Source: Planctomycetota bacterium
GTDB lineage: Bacteria; Planctomycetota; PUPC01; JACPCR01
Reading direction: 5' to 3'
DNA length: 37,883 bases
NCBI GenBank assembly: GCA_027625095.1
Contig: JAQBXN010000082.1
Coordinates: 1-37,883, forward strand
Every line of letters starts with the position of its first letter. Position 1 is the first letter of the stretch. Of this stretch, positions 8,504 to 16,287 are shown in pieces. The translations under genes and the position numbers were made by a program. Under the pieces are notes generated by a model. It saw only the letters and a program-made list of their open reading frames with translations. It had not been told where the DNA came from and did not search any database.

Positions 8504-9859
8504 ATGGACGTTCCTAACAGGATGGGGCAGTACATCGTCCGGGACAGAATCGCCTCGGGCGGCGCCTGTGAAGTTTATGAAGCCGAGCAAGCGATCCTTC
8601 ACAGGTCGGTCGTGCTCAAGATCCTCTCGCCGCAAAAGGCAGAAGACCCCGCTCAAGTGCAGAGCCTCCGAAAAGAGGCACGTATTGCATCGAGCCTGGA
8701 TCATCCCAACACAATCATCGTTCACGAATGCGGAAATGTGGACGGTTTCCATTACATCTGTATGGAAAAGGTGGACGGTTGTTCTGTGAAGGAACTACTG
8801 CTCAGGCACGGCCTGCTATCTCCACCTGCCGCTCTTGAGATCGTGGCCCAGGCTTCGAAGGGGCTTGCATCCGCCTGGAGCAAGGGGCTGCTGCACTGTG
8901 ATGTCAAGCCGGCCAACTTGCTCTTGTCGAGGGATGGAAGAGTCAGGGTTTCCGATTTTGGACTGGCCTGCTCTGTAGAACAGAATCCGAATCCAATGAA
9001 ACTGGCCGGGACTCCGCCCTATATCAGCCCGGAAAGGGCTGGCGCCGAGGGTAAACTGGACTTCAACAGCGATATCTACTCCCTGGGAATTACTCTTTAT
9101 CAACTGCTTTCCGGACAGATGCCCATCAGTGGAAAGAATGACATCGAAATCTTGAAGAATCAGATTCGCGAAGAACCGGAGCCCCTGGATACAGAGCCCG
9201 TTCTCCAATCGCTGCTAAACCGGATGCTTGCGAAAGCCCCTGGTGAAAGATTCAAGACTATCGATGAGTTTCTCGCAGAAATCGAGAGTACCAGGCAGGA
9301 ACTTTCCGATAACCCGCATGTGCTGATCGAATTAATGGCCGCAGAGCCTCCGCCGGCACCGGCTGTGACCGAAGTGGGCAATAGCACCTCTGTAGCCCGC
9401 CGCAGGAAGCGTCTGCGAATCAGCCTGAAGAATGCAGTTTCTGTCTGTTTCCTGCTGTTCAGCGCGTGGTTTGTTCCGGCTAGGTTCATGTCTGCGAAAT
9501 ACAACAACGAAGCTGTCCAACTCGTGGAACAAGGAATGCCGTGGGAGGCCCTGGAAAAACTCAAGCAGGCGGTCAGGTGGAATCCTTTTGACAAACGAAT
9601 CAGGGACGAAGCGTTAGTGCTCGTCTTGGAGTTGACTTCTGCTCCCGTAAACGATCTCGAACGTGCTCTTATCTCAGTGGGCAACCTCGAATGGGCGACA
9701 AAGCTGGGAGGTGAAGATCCGGTCATCCATCTTCAACTGGCCCGCCTGCACAAATATCTGGGGAACCGGCAGAAAGCCCTTGCTGCCGTACGAGCCTATG
9801 TAAAGATTGTGCCCGATGAACCAACCGGACGTGCGCTCCTGGACAGCCTGGAATTTTGA
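8504..9859 (+). CDS. Hanks-type Ser/Thr protein kinase with C-terminal TPR-like region
   Basis: A 451-residue membrane-anchored protein kinase. The kinase domain (about 8-260) contains a Gly-rich loop (ASGGACEVY, 17-25), the ATP-binding Lys39, helix-C Glu58, the catalytic loop HCDVKPAN with Asp133, DFG at 151-153 and the SPE end of the activation segment at about Glu177. The Arg of the usual HRD triad is Cys132, so it is a non-RD kinase whose activity may not depend on activation-loop phosphorylation. A basic stretch and one hydrophobic segment (about 308-328) follow. The last 120 residues resemble TPR helices (NNEAVQLVEQGMPWEALEKL) and should lie outside the cytosol. The Ca2+/H+ antiporter begins 2 nt after its stop, and a PPP-type phosphatase is encoded just beyond on the opposite strand. 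Confidence 0.92.
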   Translation: MDVPNRMGQYIVRDRIASGGACEVYEAEQAILHRSVVLKILSPQKAEDPAQVQSLRKEARIASSLDHPNTIIVHECGNVDGFHYICMEKVDGCSVKELLLRHGLLSPPAALEIVAQASKGLASAWSKGLLHCDVKPANLLLSRDGRVRVSDFGLACSVEQNPNPMKLAGTPPYISPERAGAEGKLDFNSDIYSLGITLYQLLSGQMPISGKNDIEILKNQIREEPEPLDTEPVLQSLLNRMLAKAPGERFKTIDEFLAEIESTRQELSDNPHVLIELMAAEPPPAPAVTEVGNSTSVARRRKRLRISLKNAVSVCFLLFSAWFVPARFMSAKYNNEAVQLVEQGMPWEALEKLKQAVRWNPFDKRIRDEALVLVLELTSAPVNDLERALISVGNLEWATKLGGEDPVIHLQLARLHKYLGNRQKALAAVRAYVKIVPDEPTGRALLDSLEF

Positions 9860-9861
9860 AC

Positions 9862-10988
9862 ATGCCGGAAGAACCAAAAAAAGGGCGGATTTTCCTTTGA
9901 ATACGTCCTGAATGGCCTGCTGGTTCTGATTCCGATTTCATTTTTTCTCGAACACCAGGCATCCCCGAACCATCTGGCAATTTTTATTTGCAGCGCCCTT
10001 GCGATCATCCCAATCGCAGCCTGGATGGGCAAAGCCACCGAACATCTGGCCGAACATCTGGGTGAAGGCATCGGTGGGCTCTTGAATGCAACCTTCGGCA
10101 ACGCTGCCGAACTCATCATCGCCATCATGGCGCTGCGTGAGGGCCACATCATGGTCGTCAAGGCATCCATAACTGGCTCAATTATTGGCAACGTACTTCT
10201 GGTGTTTGGTCTTGCATGCTTTGCCGAAATACAACAAACAAGTTTTTAACAAAACCGCCGCTGCCGCAGGCTCAACCCTGCTGATTATTGGCGGAATGGC
10301 ATTACTAATCCCAACTGTATTCGCCCACATGGCGGGCGAACAATCTGAGCCATTGCAGCAGAAGATGAGCCTGCTTATTTCGTTCGTGCTCATATTTACT
10401 TACATCTGCAGCCTTTATTTTTCTCTGAAGACCCACGGCCACCTCTACGTGGGTGGGCATAGTGAAGACCTGAATGGGAAAAGAGGAGCGGAAGATGAAG
10501 GAGAAACCCACGGCTCGTGGACGAAATGGGCGATCGTGTTGGTCGTTTCCACCGCATTCGTAGCCTTAATGAGCGAGATACTGGTGAAATCAATTGAGCA
10601 TGCGACGGAACAGATAGGTCTCACAGAAGTCTTCGTCGGGGTCATCGTTGTCGCTATCGTAGGCAATGCCGCCGAACACAGCTCCGCCGTCCTTATGGCT
10701 TGGCGCAATCGGATGGGTCTGAGCCTCCAGATCGCCGCCGGTTCGAGCCTGCAAATCGTATTATTTGTGGCCCCTGTCCTGGTTTTTTGTGGCTATGCAT
10801 TTGGCAAACCCATGGATCTGCATTTCAGTCTTCTTGAAGTGCTCGCCGTCGCCTTCTCGGTATTACTCATCGCTCAGGTCTCTAACGACGGTGAAACCAA
10901 TTGGCTGGAGGGAGCGATGTTGCTCGCGGTCTACCTGATCCTGGGAATCGCGTTTTACTTTCTGCCCGCGGACGCACTCCTTCATTGA
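9862..10988 (+). pseudogene. Ca2+/H+ antiporter (CaxA/ChaA type), two frameshifts
   Basis: Joined across two breaks, this would encode about 375 residues of a calcium/proton exchanger of the CAX family, with two inverted halves carrying the GNAAE motifs (NATFGNAAEL and IVGNAAEHSS) that bind Ca2+ in the membrane. The only good start is the ATG at 9862, giving MPEEPKK. That frame stops at 9898-9900. An A7 run at 9876-9882 lies exactly where the frame must move by +1 to reach GGFSFEYVLNGLLVLIP. A second +1 step is needed near 10226, where GSIIGNVLLVFGLACFA must join KYNKQVFNKTAAAAGS. At the second site relatives, as I remember them, carry about three more residues (GGL), so an 8-nt loss fits as well as a 1-nt gain. 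Causes could be decay, indel errors in the assembly, or for the A7 site transcriptional slippage. The end overlaps the convergent phosphatase gene by 7 bp. Confidence 0.8.
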
Positions 10989-11659
10989 AGCATCCATTCC
11001 TTCTTTGCTTTTGCCCAGTAATTCTCGCGGCTGGGAACAGAAACAAATCGGAATTCAGGCAGCAGCAGCCCGGTCAGCGGCCCCCCTCGATAGGCGCCGG
11101 TATCCAATCCAAACACCCTGTCCTTGTAGTTAAACCCTTCTCCTGAATCAAGATAGTCGCGATGGCCAACCAGTGCGGGCTTTTCACAGTCATAGAGTTC
11201 ATACCAAGGCGAAGAATAATTTTTTTTGAGATAAGTTTCGCCGCTCATCGTGCCGATAATGACTGTTTCCATCTGCTTCCCAATCGAGACTCCTGGCTCG
11301 AAGAAACCATGAAAAATCATGGCCTCCGGTAGTTCCAGAAACAGAGGAAGCGGCTGCATCATCTGGAGTGCAGAAAGGTACCTTTTCTCCCCAAGCACTT
11401 CTCTTGTAATCAGTTGCGACAAGGCCAGTTCGCTCTTGCCCTGAGAGCCTCGCAAGTGACTTCTCTCATGGTTTCCCATGATGGTGCGGGCATTGGGATG
11501 TGTCTGGAAAAACTCCAGCACTTGTATCGCGCCTGGCCCTCGATCCAGGATATCGCCGACCGCTACGATTGGATCCGTCTCGGCCAACCCCGCCTTTGAA
11601 AGGAGCTCCTGGAACTCGTCAAAACAGCCATGAATATCGCCCACCACGAGTGTTTGCAT
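10982..11659 (-). CDS. PPP-family metallophosphatase
   Basis: A 225-residue two-metal phosphoesterase with the three PPP-family signatures near the N terminus: GDIHG, GDILDRG and GNHE, followed by later metal-binding His residues (HGFFEPGV and GHRDYL). The size and motif order match bacterial PrpA/PrpE-like protein phosphatases and diadenosine tetraphosphatases. Sequence alone cannot separate these activities. I use the ATG at 11659 rather than an in-frame TTG at 11671, because the ATG lies 2 nt after the stop of the upstream amidohydrolase gene, which suggests translational coupling, and the protein then begins directly with the first beta strand. It is encoded close to the Ser/Thr kinase and could counteract it. 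Confidence 0.9.
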   Translation of the reverse strand: MQTLVVGDIHGCFDEFQELLSKAGLAETDPIVAVGDILDRGPGAIQVLEFFQTHPNARTIMGNHERSHLRGSQGKSELALSQLITREVLGEKRYLSALQMMQPLPLFLELPEAMIFHGFFEPGVSIGKQMETVIIGTMSGETYLKKNYSSPWYELYDCEKPALVGHRDYLDSGEGFNYKDRVFGLDTGAYRGGPLTGLLLPEFRFVSVPSRENYWAKAKKEWMLQ

Positions 11660-11661
11660 GG

Positions 11662-12519
11662 TTATAGACAAGTCCTATCCCGGCTCCGGGCGTCTTTTAC
11701 TGTGTTCCCACTGTTCAGATGACCTTCCATGCTCCGTTCCCGCCAGGCGCCGGATGCGTCATACAGCTTTTCGATTGTATCTACGGTATTAACCATCACT
11801 CCGGCCCGGTCGGTCTTGAGGGAAGCAACAATCTCACCGTTCGGCCTTATAAGGACACTCGGCCAGCTTTGGTAATGCGCGGATGAGTTGGTGGCACTGA
11901 TCCAGAAATAATTAGTCGCGGCTCGAGCCTGCAAGGTGGGACGCATGATAGTGGTATGGATATTCGGGCCTTTGGCGCGGGCATTCCAGAATGAATCGAA
12001 CAGCAATTGTATATTTTCCTTCTTATAGGCCCGATAGAGCTCAGGAAATCGGACGTCGTAGCAAATGAGCATGCCACACCGAACGCCGTTAATCTCAAAA
12101 AGTGAGCAGTGGTCTCCGGGGGAAAAGAAACCAAGATCTCCTCCCGTACAAAATCTCTTATCGTACCGTTCAACTATTTCACCACGCGGATTAATTGCGT
12201 AGAGCGAATTATGCGGGAGATGTTTTCCCGTCAGTCGATGCGAACTGCCTAATATGACCCAGACCTTACATTTTTTGGCCAACAGGCAGATGGACTCTGT
12301 CTCTGCGCGCAGCAAATCCCAATCGAACCCGTCCCATGTATCAAATTCAGAGCCCGGATATCCCGAGAGAGAACATTCAGGAAAATGTACGACGTCCGCA
12401 TTATCCGCCATCGCCTGTTCAATCTGCCGAAGAATCTGTCTACTGTTCCGCTTGATATTCGCGCTTGTTGCGAACTGACATGTGGCAACCTGAATGATTC
12501 CGGGCTTCTTTCGGGGCAT
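11662..12519 (-). CDS. Nitrilase-superfamily carbon-nitrogen hydrolase
   Basis: A 285-residue cytosolic amidohydrolase of the CN-hydrolase fold. The catalytic triad is visible as Glu48 in FPECSLSGY, Lys121 in YDKRFC and Cys153 in LICYDVRFPE. Length and motif spacing are normal for the family, which cleaves amides, ureas or nitriles (for example beta-ureidopropionase, omega-amidase, N-carbamoyl hydrolases). The substrate is not evident. The last 15 residues are polar and not part of the core fold. The gene lies upstream of, and probably in one transcript with, the phosphatase gene, since the two are separated by 2 nt. Confidence 0.9.
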   Translation of the reverse strand: MPRKKPGIIQVATCQFATSANIKRNSRQILRQIEQAMADNADVVHFPECSLSGYPGSEFDTWDGFDWDLLRAETESICLLAKKCKVWVILGSSHRLTGKHLPHNSLYAINPRGEIVERYDKRFCTGGDLGFFSPGDHCSLFEINGVRCGMLICYDVRFPELYRAYKKENIQLLFDSFWNARAKGPNIHTTIMRPTLQARAATNYFWISATNSSAHYQSWPSVLIRPNGEIVASLKTDRAGVMVNTVDTIEKLYDASGAWRERSMEGHLNSGNTVKDARSRDRTCL

Positions 12520-12555
12520 TTTATGTAAAAACTTTAGAAAAAATTGGCTTTTAAT

Positions 12556-12586
12556 AAAAAAGGGCGAGACAAAGTCTCCCCCTTTT
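12556..12586 (-). terminator. Intrinsic terminator of the ferredoxin gene
   Basis: A 13-bp stem with one mismatch (12558-12570 with 12574-12586) closes on an AAA loop. Read on the minus strand it is followed by six T residues (12561-12556) and further T/A-rich sequence, just downstream of the ferredoxin stop. On the plus strand it also ends in TTTT, so it could work in both directions. Confidence 0.8.
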
Positions 12587-12620
12587 GATTTAATGCCGCC
12601 CTCTCTTGCTCAATCCTCCG

Positions 12621-13103
12621 TTAGTTTACTAACGGTGCGATCTTGTCGTTTTTATCGACCCCCACAACCTCACAGTACTCGCCTTCGGGCCAGCGGATAG
12701 TGATTGCGTCTTTAATGCATACTTCTTCGCAGAGTTTGCATGCGACACAGTCGCTATGTCTGACGTTTTCTGCAACTTTGAAAAATCCACCGCCCTCGTC
12801 TGTCGGAAGCATTTCGAGGCAATCGAACGGGCAGACATCGACACAGAATTCGCACCCGGTGCAATAATCGATGTCTACTATGGCAATTGGCCGGTTCTTG
12901 GGACCGATCTTGTCAGGAAAGTCCCCGTCAGGATTGCCGATGCAGGCAACAGGGCAGTAAGTTGCACAGACACCGCAATCGATGCACAGATCCGGTGCGA
13001 TAACATGGAGTTTCTTGTTGTCGCCCGTGATGCAACCGTCGACAGGACAGGCTTTTAGGCACATGGTGCACCCAACACAGTCCTGCGTGATGAAATGAGG
13101 CAT
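12621..13103 (-). CDS. Polyferredoxin with four 4Fe-4S-type Cys motifs
   Basis: A 160-residue soluble iron-sulphur electron carrier. Four Cx2Cx2Cx3C motifs lie at C9-C19, C40-C50, C81-C91 and C119-C129, enough for up to four [4Fe-4S] clusters. The first three end in Cys-Pro, as in classical bacterial ferredoxins, and the last ends in Cys-Ile. Extra cysteines follow at 24, 54 and 95. The start at 13103 is preferred over an in-frame ATG at 13193, because AAGGAG lies about 8 nt upstream and the 30 extra residues are basic and unlike a ferredoxin. The electron donor and acceptor are not encoded next door. The FAD oxidoreductase elsewhere in the window is a possible but unsupported partner. A strong terminator follows. 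Confidence 0.92.
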   Translation of the reverse strand: MPHFITQDCVGCTMCLKACPVDGCITGDNKKLHVIAPDLCIDCGVCATYCPVACIGNPDGDFPDKIGPKNRPIAIVDIDYCTGCEFCVDVCPFDCLEMLPTDEGGGFFKVAENVRHSDCVACKLCEEVCIKDAITIRWPEGEYCEVVGVDKNDKIAPLVN

Positions 13104-13287
13104 TCGCTGTCTCCTTTTTGAGCGCTTCCAGCTTCTGTATGTGAAGAAATTCGCTAACGCGGAGTATCTAACACATATAGATATCGTTTGCAAGCCTAGT
13201 CAGCAAAGGCAGATATCGCGAAATTCGCTGGAATCTGCCCCAATCGACAAGGACTGTTTTGCCCACCCTCTGCCCACGGAATAACCC

Positions 13288-14004
13288 ATGTCTCTTGATA
13301 GAAACAACCTGGACGAAATCAACAAAGCCCTTTCTACCTACCACGAAACTCGCGATCCGGTCCTGCGCGCTCAGATCGTCGATGCCTTTCTTGTCCTCAC
13401 TCGATCTACCGCCAGGCGAATTGCCGGTGAGAACCTGGCGTACATGGATATGGATATCGATGATCTGGCCAGCGTTGGATCCCTCGGCCTGCTCGAAGCC
13501 ATCGACAATTATGAGCCCTGTGAGGGCGCGAAATTTGAAACCTATTGCCTGACTCGCATCCGTGGATCGATTATCGATTCACTGCGTTCGTTCGAGACCT
13601 CTTCCAAACTGCGGCGCAGCCAAATCAACGATGAAAAACGCAGACGAGGCCGTCCAACCCTAGAAGAGACAGAATCTGTTCCACTGCGCAGAAAACTCTC
13701 GCTGGACATCAGCAATTCAGAAAATGGGAACAGTTTCAGAGACTCCATCCCTGATGGACGCCATGCCGACCCCATCTCCGCGCTTTCCCAGGCAGAGGTC
13801 AAAGAGGTCATCGTTAGCCAATGCAGCGAGACTGAACGCCTGATCATCGTCCTGTATTATTATGAAGACCTGACTTTCAAGAATATCAGCAAAATCATTG
13901 GCCTGACCCAGGGCCGCATATCACAAATCCACAAAAACCTGCTCAAGAAACTCCGCAAACGCCTCGGGGAGAGGCGGGATGAACTCTTCGCCTTCGAACA
14001 ATAA
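13288..14004 (+). CDS. Sigma factor of the FliA/WhiG (sigma-28) type
   Basis: A 238-residue RNA polymerase sigma factor. Region 2 is seen at about 30-105 (DIDDLASVGSLGLLEAIDNYEP and FETYCLTRIRGSIIDSLR) and region 4 at about 180-230 (SETERLIIVLYYYEDLTFKNIS with the helix-turn-helix GLTQGRISQIHKNLLKKL). Region 1.1 is absent and region 3 is short. The length and the RGSIIDSLR motif are typical of FliA/WhiG group-3 factors that control flagellar, sporulation or developmental genes. No anti-sigma factor is adjacent. It is divergent from the ferredoxin gene. A GCCGATAA box upstream of the hook-module gene 11 kb away is a candidate target. The ATG at 13288 has only a weak upstream GGA. Confidence 0.9.
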   Translation: MSLDRNNLDEINKALSTYHETRDPVLRAQIVDAFLVLTRSTARRIAGENLAYMDMDIDDLASVGSLGLLEAIDNYEPCEGAKFETYCLTRIRGSIIDSLRSFETSSKLRRSQINDEKRRRGRPTLEETESVPLRRKLSLDISNSENGNSFRDSIPDGRHADPISALSQAEVKEVIVSQCSETERLIIVLYYYEDLTFKNISKIIGLTQGRISQIHKNLLKKLRKRLGERRDELFAFEQ

Positions 14005-14113
14005 GGTTTTGCGGCAACCGGCGACTTACAATAGCATCTCATCGAGGCTCGGACTCATGTTCGGGCTTGTAATGCGCACACCTCCCTTTGAATTACAGAC
14101 GAGGCCAAACGAT

Positions 14114-15097
14114 ATGCCGTCGATCCAACGAAAAGAAGGCTGGGAAATCTCAGAGAACGCCGTTACCCCTGAAGAGGTCTTTATGAACCGAAGACAGCTC
14201 ATCAAGGCCGGGCTCGGTATTGCCGGTGCGGGCGTTGTTGGCAGTTTGGCCTGGAACCATCTCAATGCGGAGAATTTTGTCTATGACGTTTCTCGCTATA
14301 AGAAGATCAATTTCATCAAGAACGAAGATTTCAAAGTGAAACGAGCCATGACTGAGGAGGCAGTCGCTGGAAACTACAACAACTTTTATGAATTCTCGGA
14401 ACAGAAGGGGCAGGTCATAGGGTTGTCCCGCAACATGAAGACCCGGCCCTGGAAGATCGAAGTCAGTGGACTGGTAAATAAACCATTAACTCTCGATATC
14501 GACGATATCCTCAAGCAGTTCCCGCAGGAAGAGCGCATATATCGATTCCGTTGCGTTGAGGCATGGTCAATGGTCGTGCCATGGATTGGGTTCAAGCTCA
14601 GCGACCTTATTAAGAAGGTCGAACCCAAAGCCGAGGCCAAATATGTCCGTTTTTTGACATTCAAAGATCCAGACATGGCGCCCAATCAGAAGTCTGACCG
14701 GTACCCATGGCCGTATTACGAGGGCCTCACGATTGAAGAAGCGAACAATGAGCTGACGCTGCTCGCCACCGGAATCTATGGCCATGAAATGCCACCGCAA
14801 CATGGCGCACCTATCCGCGTCATCGTACCGTGGAAGTACGGATTCAAGAGCATCAAGTCGATAGTAAAGATCGAGTTCACCGACAAGCAGCCAAAGACGT
14901 TTTGGAGTGACCTGATTCCGAACGAATACGACTTCTGGTCAAATGTGAATCCCACAGTGCCGCACCCCCGCTGGTCGCAGGCATCCGAACGACTGTTGGG
15001 AAAGCTCACGGGAGGCACGATCGATTACACGAGGGTGCCCACGTTAATGTACAACGGCTATGAGGCACAGGTGGCTCATCTCTACAAGAAAACGTGA
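14114..15097 (+). CDS. msrP: Protein-methionine-sulfoxide reductase catalytic subunit MsrP
   Basis: A 327-residue periplasmic molybdopterin enzyme (formerly YedY) that reduces methionine sulfoxide in envelope proteins. It carries a twin-arginine signal (NRRQLIK, Arg26-Arg27) and a hydrophobic segment, then the typical GNYNNFYEF motif, the molybdenum ligand Cys147 in RFRCVEAWSMVVPW, GAPIRVIVPWKYGFK, and the conserved end NGYEAQVAHLY. The start at 14114 is chosen because GAGG lies about 8 nt upstream and the known N terminus of the family fits. Longer starts add 45 unrelated residues. The haem partner MsrQ is not encoded in this window, so electrons must come from elsewhere or from a distant msrQ. 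Confidence 0.95.
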   Translation: MPSIQRKEGWEISENAVTPEEVFMNRRQLIKAGLGIAGAGVVGSLAWNHLNAENFVYDVSRYKKINFIKNEDFKVKRAMTEEAVAGNYNNFYEFSEQKGQVIGLSRNMKTRPWKIEVSGLVNKPLTLDIDDILKQFPQEERIYRFRCVEAWSMVVPWIGFKLSDLIKKVEPKAEAKYVRFLTFKDPDMAPNQKSDRYPWPYYEGLTIEEANNELTLLATGIYGHEMPPQHGAPIRVIVPWKYGFKSIKSIVKIEFTDKQPKTFWSDLIPNEYDFWSNVNPTVPHPRWSQASERLLGKLTGGTIDYTRVPTLMYNGYEAQVAHLYKKT

Positions 15098-15099
15098 GC

Positions 15100-15120
15100 G
15101 CTGTGATTTAGTCTCACAGC
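15100..15120. terminator. Hairpin at the convergent 3' ends of msrP and esterase
   Basis: A perfect 7-bp stem GCTGTGA / TCACAGC with a 7-nt loop sits directly after the msrP stop and overlaps the last codons of the convergent esterase gene. There is no T run on either side, so it may be a weak terminator or an mRNA 3' end stabiliser. Confidence 0.4.
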
Positions 15121-16076
15121 TTGCACATAAACTCAAACGTCCGGTCCGAATGCCCGGGCAGATTCTCGTGGCCATAGTCGGGGTATATGACGGTAGATTT
15201 TTCTGACTGGATTTTGTTGTAAGCGGCGAACTGGGTCGAGGGCGGACAGACCGTATCCATCAGCCCAACACCCATCATGACCTCTGCATGAATCCTCGGA
15301 CAGAGGAACTGCACGTCGATGTATCCGAGCTTCGTAAACACCTCTTCCTCACGCTCGTGCAGTGGGTCATATTGGCGGAAATAATTCTGGAGTTCCCAAT
15401 AGGCGTCTTTGGCCTGATCCATCTCCCAGACGCGACGATAATCGCACAGAAAAGGAAATACCGGTGCGGATAACTTGATGCGCGGCTCAAGAGCGGTGCA
15501 CGCGAGCGTGAGTCCTCCGCCTTGGCTGCCACCCATGGCACCGACTCTGCTGTCATCCACTGTTTCCATCTCCATCACGATCTTTGCCATCTGCGCGGTG
15601 TCGAGAAATATTTGGCGAAACAACAGCTTCTCCGGCGGGCCATCGAGCCCACGAATAATGTGACCGCGCAGTGTCGAGCCCTTCACTCCTCCCACGTCTT
15701 CTGACAGACCTGCCTGCCCTCGGCAATCCAGCGCGGCTACAGTGTAACCCATCGCAGCATAAGCCAGCTTTTCATTCCACTGTCCTGAATTGCCGCTGTA
15801 TCCATGAAACTGCAAGACAGCCGGCTGAGGCCCCTCCTGTTTTTTGGGCCTGACAAGCTTCGCATGCACACGCGCTCCGCCGACGCCGGTAAAGTACATG
15901 TGGAAGCAGTGCGCATAAGGACACTGAAAACCGGCAGGCAACAGCTCCACTTCCGGATCGATGGCCCTCATTTCAGCGAGGCCGTCATTCCAAAAATCAT
16001 CAAAGTCTTCCGGCCGAGGGTTGCGTCCCTCGTAGTTCTTCAGCTTTTCAAGTGGTAGATCAAATGACAGTGGCAT
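15114..16076 (-). CDS. Acetylxylan esterase / deacetylase, CE7 type
   Basis: A 320-residue alpha/beta hydrolase of carbohydrate esterase family 7 (AXE1), which removes acetyl groups from xylan, acetylated oligosaccharides or cephalosporin C. The three family motifs are present: RGQ in DCRGQAGLSED (about 118-120), the nucleophile elbow GGSQGG with Ser184, and the HE motif with His303 in YGHENLPGH. The acid is probably Asp274 in GLMDTVCPP. No signal peptide is visible, so it likely acts on imported acetylated sugars in the cytosol. Length is normal for CE7. It is divergent from the secreted glycosidase gene, which fits a role in the same polysaccharide pathway. Confidence 0.92.
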   Translation of the reverse strand: MPLSFDLPLEKLKNYEGRNPRPEDFDDFWNDGLAEMRAIDPEVELLPAGFQCPYAHCFHMYFTGVGGARVHAKLVRPKKQEGPQPAVLQFHGYSGNSGQWNEKLAYAAMGYTVAALDCRGQAGLSEDVGGVKGSTLRGHIIRGLDGPPEKLLFRQIFLDTAQMAKIVMEMETVDDSRVGAMGGSQGGGLTLACTALEPRIKLSAPVFPFLCDYRRVWEMDQAKDAYWELQNYFRQYDPLHEREEEVFTKLGYIDVQFLCPRIHAEVMMGVGLMDTVCPPSTQFAAYNKIQSEKSTVIYPDYGHENLPGHSDRTFEFMCKL

Positions 16077-16210
16077 GACAGTTTCCTCGAGTTCAGGATA
16101 AATGCTTTGAGGCGCCGGGAGTCTACATACCGCGTGAGGAATGTGTAACAGAAAATGCGGCTCATGGAACTCAGCCTAGAATGTTCCGGCTTTGACCTCG
16201 TTGTGCGGAT

Positions 16211-16245
16211 GCTCCGCTGCCCTGCTTCACCGCGGAGCGTCGAGA
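16211..16245. repeat. Palindromic dispersed repeat upstream of the glycosidase gene
   Basis: A perfect 7-bp inverted repeat GCTCCGC (16211-16217) / GCGGAGC (16232-16238) with a 14-nt loop. The right side continues into the 16-bp core (16230-16245) shared with the 29-bp tandem repeat at 2749-2806. This suggests one family of GC-rich intergenic repeats. Confidence 0.65.
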
Positions 16246-16287
16246 TTATCGATGCCGAACCACTTTCAAACATCCATTACAAAACAC

